A stretch of 64,000 nucleotides of DNA from Gentiana macrophylla (Eukaryota; Streptophyta; Magnoliopsida; Gentianales; Gentianaceae): positions 32,549,078-32,613,077 of the forward strand of contig CM047813.1 in assembly GCA_026214975.1 (NCBI GenBank). The letters run 5' to 3'. Of the stretch, positions 44,868-57,133 are shown piece after piece. Below the pieces are notes generated by a model that was not told where the DNA came from, made no database searches, and saw nothing but the letters and a program-made list of their open reading frames with translations. Made by a program: the position numbers and the translations under genes. Position 1 is the stretch's first letter, and each line of letters opens with the position of its first letter.

Positions 44868-47800
44868 ATGGCTGAAAATTCGGTTCCGCCGTCTCAACCT
44901 GCTGCATCACCTCCGCCGTCCCAACCCGATGGATCACCTCCGCCGTCCCAACCCGCCGTCCACTACCACTTGCACCATCCAGATAAAGCCTGCGTGAACT
45001 GCGGTGCCCCTACGGCATTCCTAGTCCCTCCACCGCCTTCCGCTTCCCCAAATTACATTCCAATCCGCCTTCCCGCCGTTAATCTTCCCGTAAACCCTAC
45101 CAACACCAAGGAAGCTATTATGCGTACTCCGGTTCCTCATGCCCAAAAAGTGATGTTACTCGATCCACCTTACGAGTTCAAAACTCCAATTAAGCGAATC
45201 TCTTCACAGAATGACATCGTTCGATTCCACTCTACTTCGACTTTTACCAACTTCATAGGATTTATTGTTTCCCTTTCCGATTCCATCAGATCTCGGAAGC
45301 TCTCTGATCCTTGCCACGTTTCAGATACAGTTAGTGTCATCATTAATGTGGTGGAAAAGTTGAGCTCGTTCGTTGATGAAATCCCCCCTGCACCACAGTC
45401 CGCGAGGTACGGAAACGTGGCGTACAGGTCGTGGCACGAACGCATGAGTTCGAATGCAGAGGACTTTATGCTGCTTTTTCTATCCCGGGATCTTTCTGGA
45501 GCTGTCGTTGAGTTGGTACCCTATTTCACTGATAGTTTCGGCAATTCGAGCCGCATAGACTATGGTAAACATGTTATCAGAAAAAAAACTATGTTCTAAA
45601 TACTTGGTGTTGATAAAATCGAATGTGTGGTTGTCTGATTAACTTGACACTAGCTTGGTTGATGTGTGCCATAGTGTCATTTACAGCCGGGAGTTTGAGC
45701 CAGTAATATACAATACTAAATACTGTAATGGATGTTATTTATTAGGTGAAGTTTTAACCTTTTCGTATGTTTCTCTTTTTCTAGTTCCTTGATTAACTTG
45801 TTCGTTTATTTTTTTCTGATAGGCACAGGGCATGAAACAAATTTTGCTGCATGGTTATACTGTTTAGCACGATTGGGAATTGTGAAAGAGGAAGATTATC
45901 AAGCTTTGGTCTCTAGGGTATTTCTAAAATACTTGGAGCTTATGAGAAAATTACAACTAACATACACACTGGAACCTGCTGGATCACACGGAGTATGGGG
46001 CCTTGACGACTATCACTTTTTGCCTTTTATATTTGGATCTTCTCAATTGGTGGACCACAAGTACATGAAGCCCAAGTCAATACATAATGAGGATATCTTA
46101 GAAAACTTTTCAAAGGAGTATATGTACCTCTCATGTATTGTTTTCATAAAGAAGGTTAAGAAGGGCTTGTTTGCTGAGCATTCACCGATGTTGGATGATA
46201 TAAGTGGTGTGCCTACTTGGAATAAGGTCAACAGCGGGCTCTTAAAGATGTATAGAGTCGAAGTATCGAGAAAGTTCCTATCATGCAACATTTTTTGTTT
46301 GGCTCCATTATTAACTGGTATGCAACATTTACGTCTATTTCTGCACCTGTTATTGTAGATTGTTGTTATGCTCATTTTGAAGTGCTTGAAACTTGAGATT
46401 CAACAAGGTTATGAGGCCAGAGGCCTCCAACTCTCCTAACCTAAATAGAATTCTACATCAGAAGCATAGGTTTCCTGTTTTCATTGTACTTTATGTGAAT
46501 AATTGTCACCGTAGCTTCTCTCTATAGTGTTACCTTGGTCAGCTTGCAGGAGTGAAAATATAATGCAAAGCACCATGAGCCTGCTGTTTTGCTCTTGAAT
46601 TCTATCATGTTCATTTCTTCTGATAAATCAATGTCCAAGAAATGTGATGGCTCAAGATTAATAATTCCATTTAGGTTTTTGGATGAAGACCCATGGGAAA
46701 CAATTACATTTTAAATGGTGTCATCGTTTTTTATATCTTGAAAAACTTGGCTTCTGACATGTTAACTTCTATGGCGTCGTCTTAGTGTTACTGTTCCAAT
46801 AATAGCTGTATAAGCAAAATTTAACGTTGACTACGTGCTTATATGGATACAAGTCTTTTCTATTTATGCCTTTAAGTAGATCTTTAAGTGTCTGAGTTTG
46901 AAAGATATGATATGGCATGTTTCCATGTACTATATAAATTGAGGGGGTTTAAAGTGGTTTCGGTATTTTCTTGAACCTGGATGAACCTAATAGAATGAGG
47001 CGTGCAATTCTTCTTAACTTATTAGGAATTGCTTCTAGATGCATGGCCATCATGTCATGCTTAATTTTGATTATACAAATGCGATCAGGGCCCTAGGAAG
47101 TTAGATCATTTTCACTGGGTTGGATGTTGTAAAGAGGTAATGAGAGTCCCAAGCACTTGATGTCTGATGAGGATTTGGAAGCATGTTGGGCAACTACTCC
47201 CTTTAGTTGTTCTGAAGGTGGGAGGACAGAATGCACAAATCTAGATGTATCCTTCCTCCCACTTTTCTCGTTACCAGTCTTTCTATCTTGTCAAAAAGTT
47301 TGTGGAGACGTGAAAAGCCAAGATTTGTTGTTTTGTGCTTCCCTGTCTGAAGAGGTGAGATAAAAGTTCACAATTGTCTTGTGGCAGATGGATTTTGTTG
47401 TAAAGTACTATACCTAAGCGAAAGATAGTGGAGAAGAATTGTGTCGTAGGAAGAGCGTTGATGGATCATCCATTTTTATTAGGTTTCTATGGCTTCGGAA
47501 ATTTCAAGTAAAAGATGGTGGTGGAGATGAATTTTGGGGTAATACGAGCCTTCAGGAGTCATCCATTTTGATTAGGTTTCCTAGGCTCAGGCAAATTGTT
47601 GTATGTTGAAGATGATGCCCCCTCTTCCCCTTTTTTTTAATTTATTCTTTTCTTTCCTGCAATGGTTAAAACCCTTTCACAAGATCAAGTGTTTAATCAA
47701 GTTGGAAACGCGAAATTAAACTAATACTTGAGTTATAAACACTTAGATTGAGCTTTTAAGCAACCTAGCTACTTAATAAACTTTATTAAGATCAGTCGAT

Positions 47801-50004
47801 CACAATTCAAACAAGTTTAAGTTCAATGTCAGCGCATATGCAGTTACAGTAACTATGTTTTATTTGTGAGCTTCACTTGAGCTTCCAAAGCTAATCAAGA
47901 CAGGTTGTAGACAAGCTAAACTTGCAGATAGGATATCAAGAATGTTCAAAAAAGTATGAGCAACCAAGGGATCACACCAACAAGATATAACAACAGATGA
48001 ACACAATGTTACTGTTTATGCATTGACAGTTGGTGCAATGACAATTTCTCGTGTTCAAGTAAGAGTACTAAGCATACAAGTCAATTAAGCTGTGCAGACT
48101 TAAACCTTGGATATTGAAATTGAATTAAGTTTAAGGACGCACGATCGACAAGTTATAGCAATGATCAAGTATGTTCAAAGTAAGACAGAAAATAGCGAAC
48201 ACAAGATGTATAGTAGTTCAGTCAAAAGGCCTACCTCTACTACCAAGGATGATACCCTTGGATTTGAAAATCCACTTCAGAATTCTGTGTTGATTTAAAG
48301 AGAGCAGCACATACACTCAAACTTGTGTTGGTTTATAGAGCTACACTTACACCTTCACAAATTATCTGACTTAAAGAGTTGGACAAGTCAGTCTGCTTGC
48401 TGAACTTATCTCCACTGCTATGATCTCTACTGGTTTCTCTGAGCTTCAAGACCTCAGGAGCTTTAAATCTTTAATCAAGTGTTCTGCTTGACACTCTTGA
48501 TACTTGGCTGCACTTTGGATCTTGACATCTTCTCCGAATTAGCTTGATCAGTTCAGATCATTCAAATAATCAGACACTTCAATCCGCCTTCCAAGTTTGT
48601 CTTTTTGATTCTATATAGAGTAGAACTTACAATGTAAGCACCTCACAATATGCTTAAAGAACACTTGGTTCTTGTTTGTAACTCAATCTAGAATGACCTT
48701 TCTTCTTGATCACTTGAATTACAAGATAAGATGTTTACAATACTAAACATAGATAGGGTATTTCTAAGTATGGACTGAGTTTCTGGATGAATTGAGCTTT
48801 ATATGCATGGAAGCTTATCTCATTTATGTTCTTCTAACTCTTCTTCTCTTAGCCTTGAACTCCTTTTATAGTTGCAATTTTGACATTTGAGTTTTTGACC
48901 GTTGAAGAGGTTAGAAAAGAGCTGTTACAAATTTTCAATTCCGTCAGCTTCTAAGTTTGGTTTGGCAGCTCTAATCTGACTTATGCGAGTTGAACAAAGC
49001 CTAGTTGAACTCTTAAGCTCTCCATAGATTGGTGTGGAGGTTTGGAGCTCGATTTGGATTCAAGATTTGAATGCAACGGCTAGTGAACAAGCCAAACTTT
49101 AGGTAAAACAGGCTGGTCTGGTGTGGTTAAGTTCCTTTGTTTTGTAGAAGCTTTGAGTGGAGGGAAAAGCCGTTGCTAGGCTTGTACTCTTGAGCATTTT
49201 GAGCAAAAGTGATATAACTCATGTTCTAGTTGTATCCTTTGACTTAGATTTTGTTATATGATGTATTTGTATGTTGTATCGTATGATTATCATCAAGTGA
49301 GTCTTGTGATGTATATACCTGGATATGAACATTAAATTGTGCTTAGATTGCAAGTCTAAAAAGACTTCAATGGCATTAGTGTATCATAAATATAATGTAT
49401 AGATGATGTCAAATTGATCTTCATGTCATATTGATCAATGCCCCAAGTATAATGACGTGTTAATTATGTGCACATGGTTATATGATAAGCATATAGATGC
49501 AATTTGAAACAATCAAACAAATGATTGTGCATACCATAAATATAACAATAGATGCATTATGCACTTAAAATAACACAAAGTAGGATAACTCCTGTGGTGT
49601 ATTTGTTGAAAAAATGACTAGTAATATCTCCTTTCCACGCGCAAGCGAACAATATAGGTTGCACAATATCATGGATCTCTATTAGGCTGCAGGGCTGTTT
49701 AGTATCATGGTTAGTACTTAGTCTGTTTGATAGTCATCAATGCTGTACATTCTATAACTTAAACCACATGGTAGATTTCTGTGCTGCAACCCATAACTTA
49801 AATTTAAGTGGTAGATATCTTTGTTGACTTTGTCATGATTCTGGTTGGAGCTGTACCTTTTGATAACACCATCTTTGATGTAAATGAAACATCTAATTTA
49901 AGGGCGCGGAGTGTTCATTCATGTTCTCAACGTATTTAACTCAAATACACCGTCCCACGTTCTTATATCGTTTAATATTGTTTTATGCAGGGAGTGACTT
50001 CTGA
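44868..50004 (+). CDS. PTPA: PTPA, activator of protein phosphatase 2A; 3 exons; C-terminal frameshift
   Basis: Exons 44868-45564, 45823-46317, 49991-50004 (GT-AG). As written the frame gives 401 residues. ATG 44868 (MAENSVPPS) is chosen because the open stretch upstream has no other ATG. The N-terminus is a low-complexity Pro/Ser region with three SQP repeats, then HHPDKACVNCG. The PTPA domain runs from about residue 100. Key blocks are RIDYGTGHETNFAAWLYCL at the exon 1-2 join (about 229-247) and GSHGVWGLDDYHFLPFIFG (286-304), which form the nucleotide/PP2A-binding cleft in known PTPA structures. PTPA is a peptidyl-prolyl isomerase-like protein that makes PP2A catalytic subunit active for Ser/Thr substrates in cytosol and nucleus. 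At about 46263-46272 one base seems missing. The +1 frame would give VPIMQHFLFGSIINW and then, through exon 3, W-E-stop, the normal plant ending. The actual frame gives an unrelated tail (SRKFLSCNIFC...GSDF). The last intron is 3.7 kb. Confidence 0.88.
47600..49700. other. Unclassified insertion-like DNA in PTPA intron 2
   Basis: No coding sequence of note. Words like AAGATCAAGTGTTTAATCAAG and repeated TTGATCA/AGATCAAG motifs suggest an old non-coding transposon or LTR. No terminal repeats or target duplication could be identified. Confidence 0.3.
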
Positions 50005-50699
50005 TGCATGTATTTTCACAACAGTGAAGAGGTAGTTTTGACAGCTCAAGCAGGAGGAGATGATTTGTGGTACATGTATGTTAATTGTCCTCTTTTATCT
50101 TATCTGAAGTAGTGCCGTGCCGTGCCTTTTTGATTGCACATTATTATGCTATGATATGATGGGGTAATTCATGTTGAAGAAGTAAGTTCTGAGAATGTTA
50201 ATGCAACAGATGGTACTTTTTTGCTGTTCTTTTTCGATGATGGTATGTATGCTAAAACAAGTATAATTCTGCAATTGTAGTATGTTCTTGGTATTGCCTA
50301 TGTTGTTGTGCATATATTTCTGAATGAAAGTATAATTTTCTGATGTTCATACGGGTTTTTTCCCCGCTTCTCTAATTTCTGTTTTCGCATTACCTCTCTC
50401 TACACCCCCCCCCTCTTTTTATTATTATTATAAATAATATGCAATGGTTGATGGGAATGTATAGAAGAGACACTGAAATATATGGGACAAGCCAAATTGC
50501 AATTCAACTAGAGTTTCAGTTACCAACTTTAAGAAGAATGGTGTAAACATATTTTGAAGATATATAATGATTTTACAATGAGAATGATGATGTGATAAAT
50601 CTAGTTATATTGTTAGAGAAACATAAGTTAGTGTTTTTCAAAAAAAAAAAAAGTCCAGAATTTTACACCTTTTTTTTTTTATAGAGTTTTATTACTCTT
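50005..50699. other. PTPA 3' UTR and intergenic DNA
   Basis: No gene. AT-rich, with a C9 run at about 50405 and A/T homopolymers at 50640-50683. Confidence 0.45.
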
Positions 50700-50960
50700 A
50701 TGAGAGACTAGAACAACTCAACCATGGAGAGGCTAATTGCCCTCAGGGTTATTAAAGCTTTGGATAAAAGATCTTGGAGTTCCTTTGACGATTGTGATAG
50801 ATCCTCTTGAAAAGAATTATGCTCTCCCTGGGGCGGTTTGACGTGAACCACCTTATAACGATAGTTGAGATGAACAAACTCAGTGGATAACAAATCAATC
50901 CCCAAGATAAGATCGAGGCTCATGAAATCTAGCGGTACATAAATCTCATCGAATGGTCAT
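50700..50960 (-). pseudogene. Ty3/gypsy protease C-terminal fragment
   Basis: The minus-strand frame contains IYVPLDFMSLDLILGIDLLST, then HLNYRYKVVHVKPP. This fits the chromovirus protease end 'L...D+ILGMDWL......+D...+.+'. Nothing else of the element is recognisable, though 50960-52400 may include more of it. Dead fragment. Confidence 0.55.
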
Positions 50961-53087
50961 TGAACTGACCCTAAGTAATAGGGCTCTCAACTCCCTTATA
51001 ACCCATGGCCAAAGTCATGCTGGTTAACCAACCCTGAGCATATCCAAACTTAACTTAAAAATCAAGTCCCTAATAAGAGTAAAGCCTTAGTTATGTAAAA
51101 TTGGCACTCTGATAACTGTGAAGATGCAAACCTACCTTAAGGACAGAATACAAAAAGATATTTTGTACGTGCCGAATCCATGTCAATTGAACAAATCAAT
51201 CTTTAATTAACTGTAACCATTATACTAGATTACACGGAAGCATTCAAGAAAAGACGGATAGAATTTAAGACATGATAAGGACACAAGGCAACAAAATCCC
51301 ATAAAGAAGAAATGAACAATGAGATTGTCCAAGGGTGGCAAAATAATTGCTTGACATGTGGTACCGGACCGGCAATGGGACAATTGAACCCACAAAGACA
51401 ACTTCCATGTTTGTGATACACTACAATCGCAATGTCCATAACTACTACTATAACAAGCAACAACAAGATCCCGATACATAGTCAACACACAAATCCTCAA
51501 TATATATCCATACATCATGTTCCAAACTACTAACTACTCACATTTACCAAGCACCGTAAAATGAAGGTATCAACAACATGAAACAAAATGCATAAAAAGT
51601 CTAGATAATGGGGATACCCACCCCTACAAAGCCATAAAAGGAAAGTATTGAAAGGAAATGCATTCAAAGATGTGATATCTAGGTGACGTAGTAGAAATCT
51701 CTAAGAAAAAACATAATCAAGAAGAAACAATAAGAATATCTGGGAATATTTTCACAGTACTATAATGATTAATGACTTATATAATAGAATTTATATAACA
51801 ATAATATTCGTGTAATAAAGTGGTGAAATCAATGTGAGCTAAGGAAGTGACACTGGGTAAGTATGGGAAAGCATTAATGCATGATAGTGACAATAGAGTG
51901 AATAACTAAAGTATAAACATTGAATGTAATAATGACAATATATTCAATAATGAGCAATTGATGAATGAATGTAAGACCGCTCTTGAGTAATACACCTCCG
52001 TCGTAACCCTCGAAGGACGGGTTACTCACAATGTAAGCCATAGAGGGACTAGGCAGTAAATGAAATAGTAGAATATATATACTAATCAGCGTGCTATTCT
52101 CTGACTTGACCTGTGAGTGGACACTTCGTACCGGACTAACATCCACTTGTAAATAAAAAAATGGCCCTACAGGTTGGGGTACTGATAATGGGGTGTTGAT
52201 GATTCTTGAGAACTCATAGTATATTGTGTTATACTAGTACTTAACCAAGGATCAACTAAAATGCACAAGCACATACAATTCCTAATGTCACGATCTCTAT
52301 ATGAAATCTACATGACTTGATCAAAATTAAACTAAATTAACTTACTTTCATTAAATACCGAAAATAATACGGAAAGGTGATGTCAAATGTAATCATGAAA
52401 GCGAAATTGGGTTGCAATGAGATTATTGGGTGCATAGCCACCACGGTACGGTCCGGTGGCTGAGACGCCTAAAAACTCTTCGCAGCATAGTCTGCGACTC
52501 CCGGGGCAATCAAGCTCCAAAATTTCTAGGCAAAATGTAGAAATCACAGGAACAAAAAGCTTAGAAAACCCCTCAATCATATTCTTTCTTAACTCACACA
52601 CCTCTAAACTGCAACAAAGATATAAAAAATTGGGGCAGAAATGGAAGAATTTCCTAGAGAATAAACACCTAATTTAAAAAGCTCAAAATGATAGGAACTT
52701 GAAGAAAACATGTAAGAACTGAAAAATTCAGATAAATAGGGATTAAAAATCCATTAATGATACAAAATTGTAATGGGATAATAATAAACTCTATTAAAGG
52801 AGAACAAAGACTACCAAATAAAGTCTAAAAATTGAGATAAATAGGGATTAAGAATCTCTGAAAAAACTTATAAAACAAAAGGTAGCAACTAAAAAAAAAA
52901 AAAAAGGAGTACAACCATTACACTACACTACTCAATCAACTCCCAACCACAAGTAGTAAGAGTGAGTTGCAACACATTACAAATATTGAAAGACAATGTT
53001 CAAAATGCGAAGAAAAAAAAATCCTCCACACCATCTTAATAAATATCAACACACTATCAAAGCCACAAACAACAATATACAACGCGT
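50961..53087. other. Intergenic DNA between convergent PTPA and eIF4A-III
   Basis: No gene can be supported. Short minus-strand open stretches (51225-51518, 51874-52146, 52383-52601) lack recognisable motifs. The last few hundred bases next to 53087 should contain the eIF4A-III 3' UTR (minus strand). Confidence 0.45.
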
Positions 53088-56000
53088 CTAAATCAAATCA
53101 GCAACATTCATCGGCATTTCATCGATTTGGGTACTGTAGTATTGCTCGATGTCTCTTAGAATTTTGATGTCATCACTTTTCACAAAGTTTATTGCAACAC
53201 CCTGAAAAAAAAAAATGGAAAGGTGATGTCAAATGTAATCATCAAAGCAAAATTCTACTGAAATTCCAAAAACAAGTTTTGGGGCGGGAATGAGAATTGA
53301 ACCCTGGTTTTCGGTAAAAACAGGATTAAGACTCATCGTTGATGTGGTTATAGTTTAACTGCATCAGTAAAGAAAAAAAAAAAGTACCTTACGCCCGAAA
53401 CGACCAGACCGACCAATTCGGTGGATGTAAAGCTCACGATTGTTGGGGAGGTCATAATTAATCACGAGTGAAACCTTCATAAAAGAAAAAAGGAGGGGGA
53501 TGTAATGATTAGGAAAGTAAGTTGGAGCAACATCTGTCAATGATAAAAATAGAGCGTCGATTTGTCAATCAAGTTCACTGTGAGGCAAGTTATTAACCTC
53601 ACAAGGAATTTACCAGTATTTCAAGAAAGAGGGATAAATATGAATTGTATCCATCAATTCTAAAATCAATATAAGGAGAAACAAGGAAAAAGTGGGGAAA
53701 GGTTACATAAAACACTTCCGAGTACGCAGTGCAGAATGCTTAACATTACCTGTTGAACATCAAGGCCCCTTGCCCAACAGATCAATACAAGGAGAAACAA
53801 GGAAAAAGTGGGGAAAGGTTACGTAAAACACTTACGAGTACACAGTGCAGAATGCGTTACAATACCTGTTGAACATCAAGGCCCCTTGCCCAAACATCAG
53901 TGGTGATAAGAACTCGAGTTTGACCGGAGCGAAACTCTGCCATTATTTCATCTCGTTCTTTTTGAGGCATATCTCCATGCATGGAAGAAACAGTGAAATT
54001 GTTCTCCCGCATCTTTGCTGTAAGCCAATCAACCTGCATATTGATCAAAGAGAGCCCATGAAATAAAAATGTTCAAGTTGCCTTTCAATTAAGAACAAAC
54101 ATAAAAATCCACAATTCTCACTTTTTAGACATTTAGATCAAGTATATCTTATTAGATACCGGAAAGAATTAACAATGGAAACAAAATTTAAGATGTAGCA
54201 TTCAGAGCAAGTTGATTTGAAACACTTGATATAGCACCCAAAAAGAAATTGCCAATAAACTGAGCAATAATTTCAGAAAGAAAGGGGTGTTTCCTTCATT
54301 TATTTACAATATCACGTGCCTTATTGAAGTTCTGTGACAAGGAAATCTGAAAGGTGTTATCAACTTCCAATTATAAATTATAAATTATATTAAGTGGCGT
54401 GAGTTGTATATTCAATGAAGCAAAAATACTAAACAACCACTCATCATGCTTCGGTCGGATCACATTCCCACCTTGGCAAACCTCATCTAAAGAAGAAACA
54501 TGACAATATATTGTATGCAATAAATGGCATCCGAGTTATTACTTCATCCACAAAATTATTCTCGTGTGGGCTCTAGCATTGAAAAACCACGTGTAAAGGG
54601 ACAAAAACTGGGACGGAGACGGATAATCATGCAACACAGAGAATAAAAATAAAGAAAGCCGCCAAAAGGAGGACACAATCAAATTCAAGTAGAGGATAAA
54701 CACACGACTTTTTTATTTTGTAAAAAACAACGCGAGTTACATGACTCCCAAGTAAATGCATAGAAAGGTATTAGGTATACCATGATGGCATTTCTAGTCA
54801 CCAGAACAAGACCAAAGTACATGGATGGCTGAAGAGTTACCTTTCTTTTAGTATTGCAGAATATGACAGCCTGGGTAATTGTAAGAGTGTCATAGAGATC
54901 ACACAATGTATCGAATTTCCACTCTTCTCTTTCCACAGCAACAAAGAACTGCTTGATTCCCTGTATTAGTACAAATGAAGAAAAAATAAAGTCAAATTGT
55001 AAATGGAGAGGGGATAAAAGACCAAAACAAAAAAGTCAGCAACATAAGGAAATGAAAAAAAAAAAAAAATACACATATGGAAAAACTTGCCTCAAGAGTC
55101 AACTCATCACGTTTAACAAGGATACGAACAGGGTCGGTCATGAATTTGCTAGTAATCTCCAAAATTTCGTTGGGAAGTGTGGCAGAAATAAGAACAACCT
55201 GAATAACAGAAAGTTATATTTTCTCAGCAGACTGAATTTCCATGGTAATTGGTACGTATTTTGCAAGCAAAAACTAAAAAGAAAATGACACTATATGGAA
55301 AACATTATTGACTAATCTATCTTCTATCCAAGGGACAACAATAGCACGTCACTAAAATTATTAAAAGATTGTTTTCACCGATAGCAGCAACCTCGTCTCC
55401 CTTCGAGAAAACGAGGGGAAAACGACTATCAATAGGTAAAGTGAGTCACTACAAGATTCTTAAGGAAAAAGGAAGAACACTCAAGTTTCTAGCAACCACT
55501 AATGAATCACAGATTCCTTGAGGTAAATGGGAAAAGCTTCAGACTGGACATATTTATCCTGGATAAGTAATCCAGCTACAAAGCATAACAAAACAAAATG
55601 ATATTACCTTGTCCTAAAACAAAATTACTTTCACCTAAAAAAAATAAACATAAAAATAAAAATAGCTCAAATGCATAGAACCTTCACTGACAGAAAGTGG
55701 CCAATACCTGAAGTTCTGGAGGAAGATATCTGTAAACATCGTAAATTTGATCTTTAAATCCTCGGCTCAACATCTCATCTGATTCATCCTAATAAAATTA
55801 CACAATTGAAAAAATGAGTCGCCATCTGTTAAGTGTTAACGGCAACGGACATTGTTCTTTTCGAAAAAAAGCACAATACTTACAAGAATCAACAACTTGA
55901 TAGCTCTTGTTCGAAGCGATCTTCTTTTTATCATATCACAGACTCGACCTGGTGTTCCAGACACCACATGGACTCCATGTTCTAGCTTCCTAATATCCTC

Positions 56001-57133
56001 ACCAACACTTTTACCCCCAACACAAGCATGTGCCTGCACATTTATGTATTCTCCTATAGCTTGTATCACTTTCTCTGTCTGTGTTGCCAATTCTCTTGTG
56101 GGTGACAATATCAAAGCTTGCACCCTAACCAAATAGCAAGAAATAATCATATAAACACAAAATGCAAGAACCAAGATCGGTAATGTTAACACAATGGGTT
56201 CCACAAATCTAATACAATAACCAAAATGTAGATGCATAACAGCTCGCCATGACTTTCGGATGGATTTATAATACAACATTTTAAAGCTTGCAGCCTAACC
56301 AAATAGCAAGAAATAATTATATAAACACAGAATGCAAGAACCAAGACCGATAATGTTAACACAATGGATTCCACAAATCTAATCCAATAACCAAAATTTA
56401 GCTGCATGACAGCTCGCACCATGACTTTCTGATGGATTTATACAAGACAAAGGGGGTGCAACCAAAAAATTACGCAATGAGAATGCTATTAAATTGGACA
56501 GACATTGGTATACTGAAGACGGACAGAAAGTTTCTAAAGACATCAGTAACATGGAAAGAACAATAGTACCACATAAGGAAAAAGCAAAAACATTATCTTT
56601 AGCAATTTTCACTTGAGCTACAACTAAAGCGACGAGATGGAACTTGGAACTTATGAAATTAATAAAAGAGCTTTTGAACAGAGAATTTCAAAGCCTCCAA
56701 CAAAAACTAACATAAAGCTCTTGCCTTGTTTTATGAAAAAAGAAACAATTGCCCGAAATATAAATGTTATATTAAAAAACGAAAAGAAAGAAAATATAAT
56801 CTTTACTCACTCAGAGGATTTAGTATCAACAATCTGGCAAACAGCGAGTGCAATCATAGAGGTCTTTCCGGTACCAGACTGAGCTTGAGCGATGACATCA
56901 CGACCGGAAATTATAGGGAGCACAGCTCGCTGCTGAATAGCCGAGGGCTTCTCGAAGCCGTAGTTGTAAATTCCTCTCAATAAATTGTCTTTTATTCCCA
57001 TCTCATCGAAGCTCAATATAGGCTCGACGCCCTTGGATGTTTCAAATACCAGAGCCTCATCAGACGTGCCCAATCCTCCTCCTCCTCCTCTGCGGTTCCT
57101 GTTCGCCGGTGCCCCCATTTCTTTATCTGCCAT
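53088..57133 (-). CDS. EIF4A3: eIF4A-III DEAD-box RNA helicase (exon junction complex core), 8 exons
   Basis: Exons on the minus strand: 57133-56811, 56124-55884, 55788-55708, 55198-55091, 54960-54841, 54033-53866, 53474-53388, 53201-53088. They sum to 1242 nt, giving 413 residues, all in phase. Helicase motifs: Q67 in the Q motif ([10 protein letters not shown]), I AQSGTGKT 84-91, Ia PTRELA 116-121, TPGR near 165-168, II D189-E-S-D192 (the DESD variant of plant eIF4A-III), III SAT 220-222, V TTDVWARG 335-342, [12 protein letters not shown] 365-374. The C-terminus is [11 protein letters not shown] Gly/Arg-rich N-terminus ([10 protein letters not shown]) precedes the core. The protein clamps spliced mRNA upstream of exon joins, with MAGO, Y14 and Barentsz partners, in nucleus and cytoplasm. 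The 4th intron (55090-54961) starts with GC, all others with GT. Tandem duplications next to exons 2 and 6 copy their splice sites. Confidence 0.95.
53665..53893. repeat. 116-bp tandem duplication across the end of eIF4A-III exon 6
   Basis: ATCAATATAAGGAGAAACAA at 53665 and ATCAATACAAGGAGAAACAA at 53781 begin two adjacent units. Both end with the sequence that encodes the last residues of exon 6 (…GLDVQQ) and its donor. The extra unit lies in intron 6 and carries a second donor-like site at about 53749, GTTCAACAG|GTAATG on the minus strand. Confidence 0.9.
56113..56445. repeat. 170-bp tandem duplication across the start of eIF4A-III exon 2
   Basis: AAAGCTTGCACCCTAACCAA at 56113 and AAAGCTTGCAGCCTAACCAA at 56283 begin two units that continue alike to GATGGATTTATA. 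The unit includes the acceptor and first bases of exon 2, so a decoy acceptor (GGTTAG|GCTG, exon side from 56294) lies upstream of the real one at 56124. Reading from the decoy reaches a stop before rejoining the true exon frame. Confidence 0.92.

Noticed and set aside
51225..51518. Cys/His-rich minus-strand open frame that could be a gag zinc knuckle
   Set aside because: Cys spacing does not match CX2CX4HX4C in any frame read.
52383..52601. Minus-strand open frame with a Cys-rich segment
   Set aside because: No family pattern. Likely chance in repeat-derived intergenic DNA.
55852..56136. Plus-strand open frame opposite eIF4A-III exon 2
   Set aside because: Shadow of the real minus-strand exon, which carries helicase motifs Ia, GG and TPGR.
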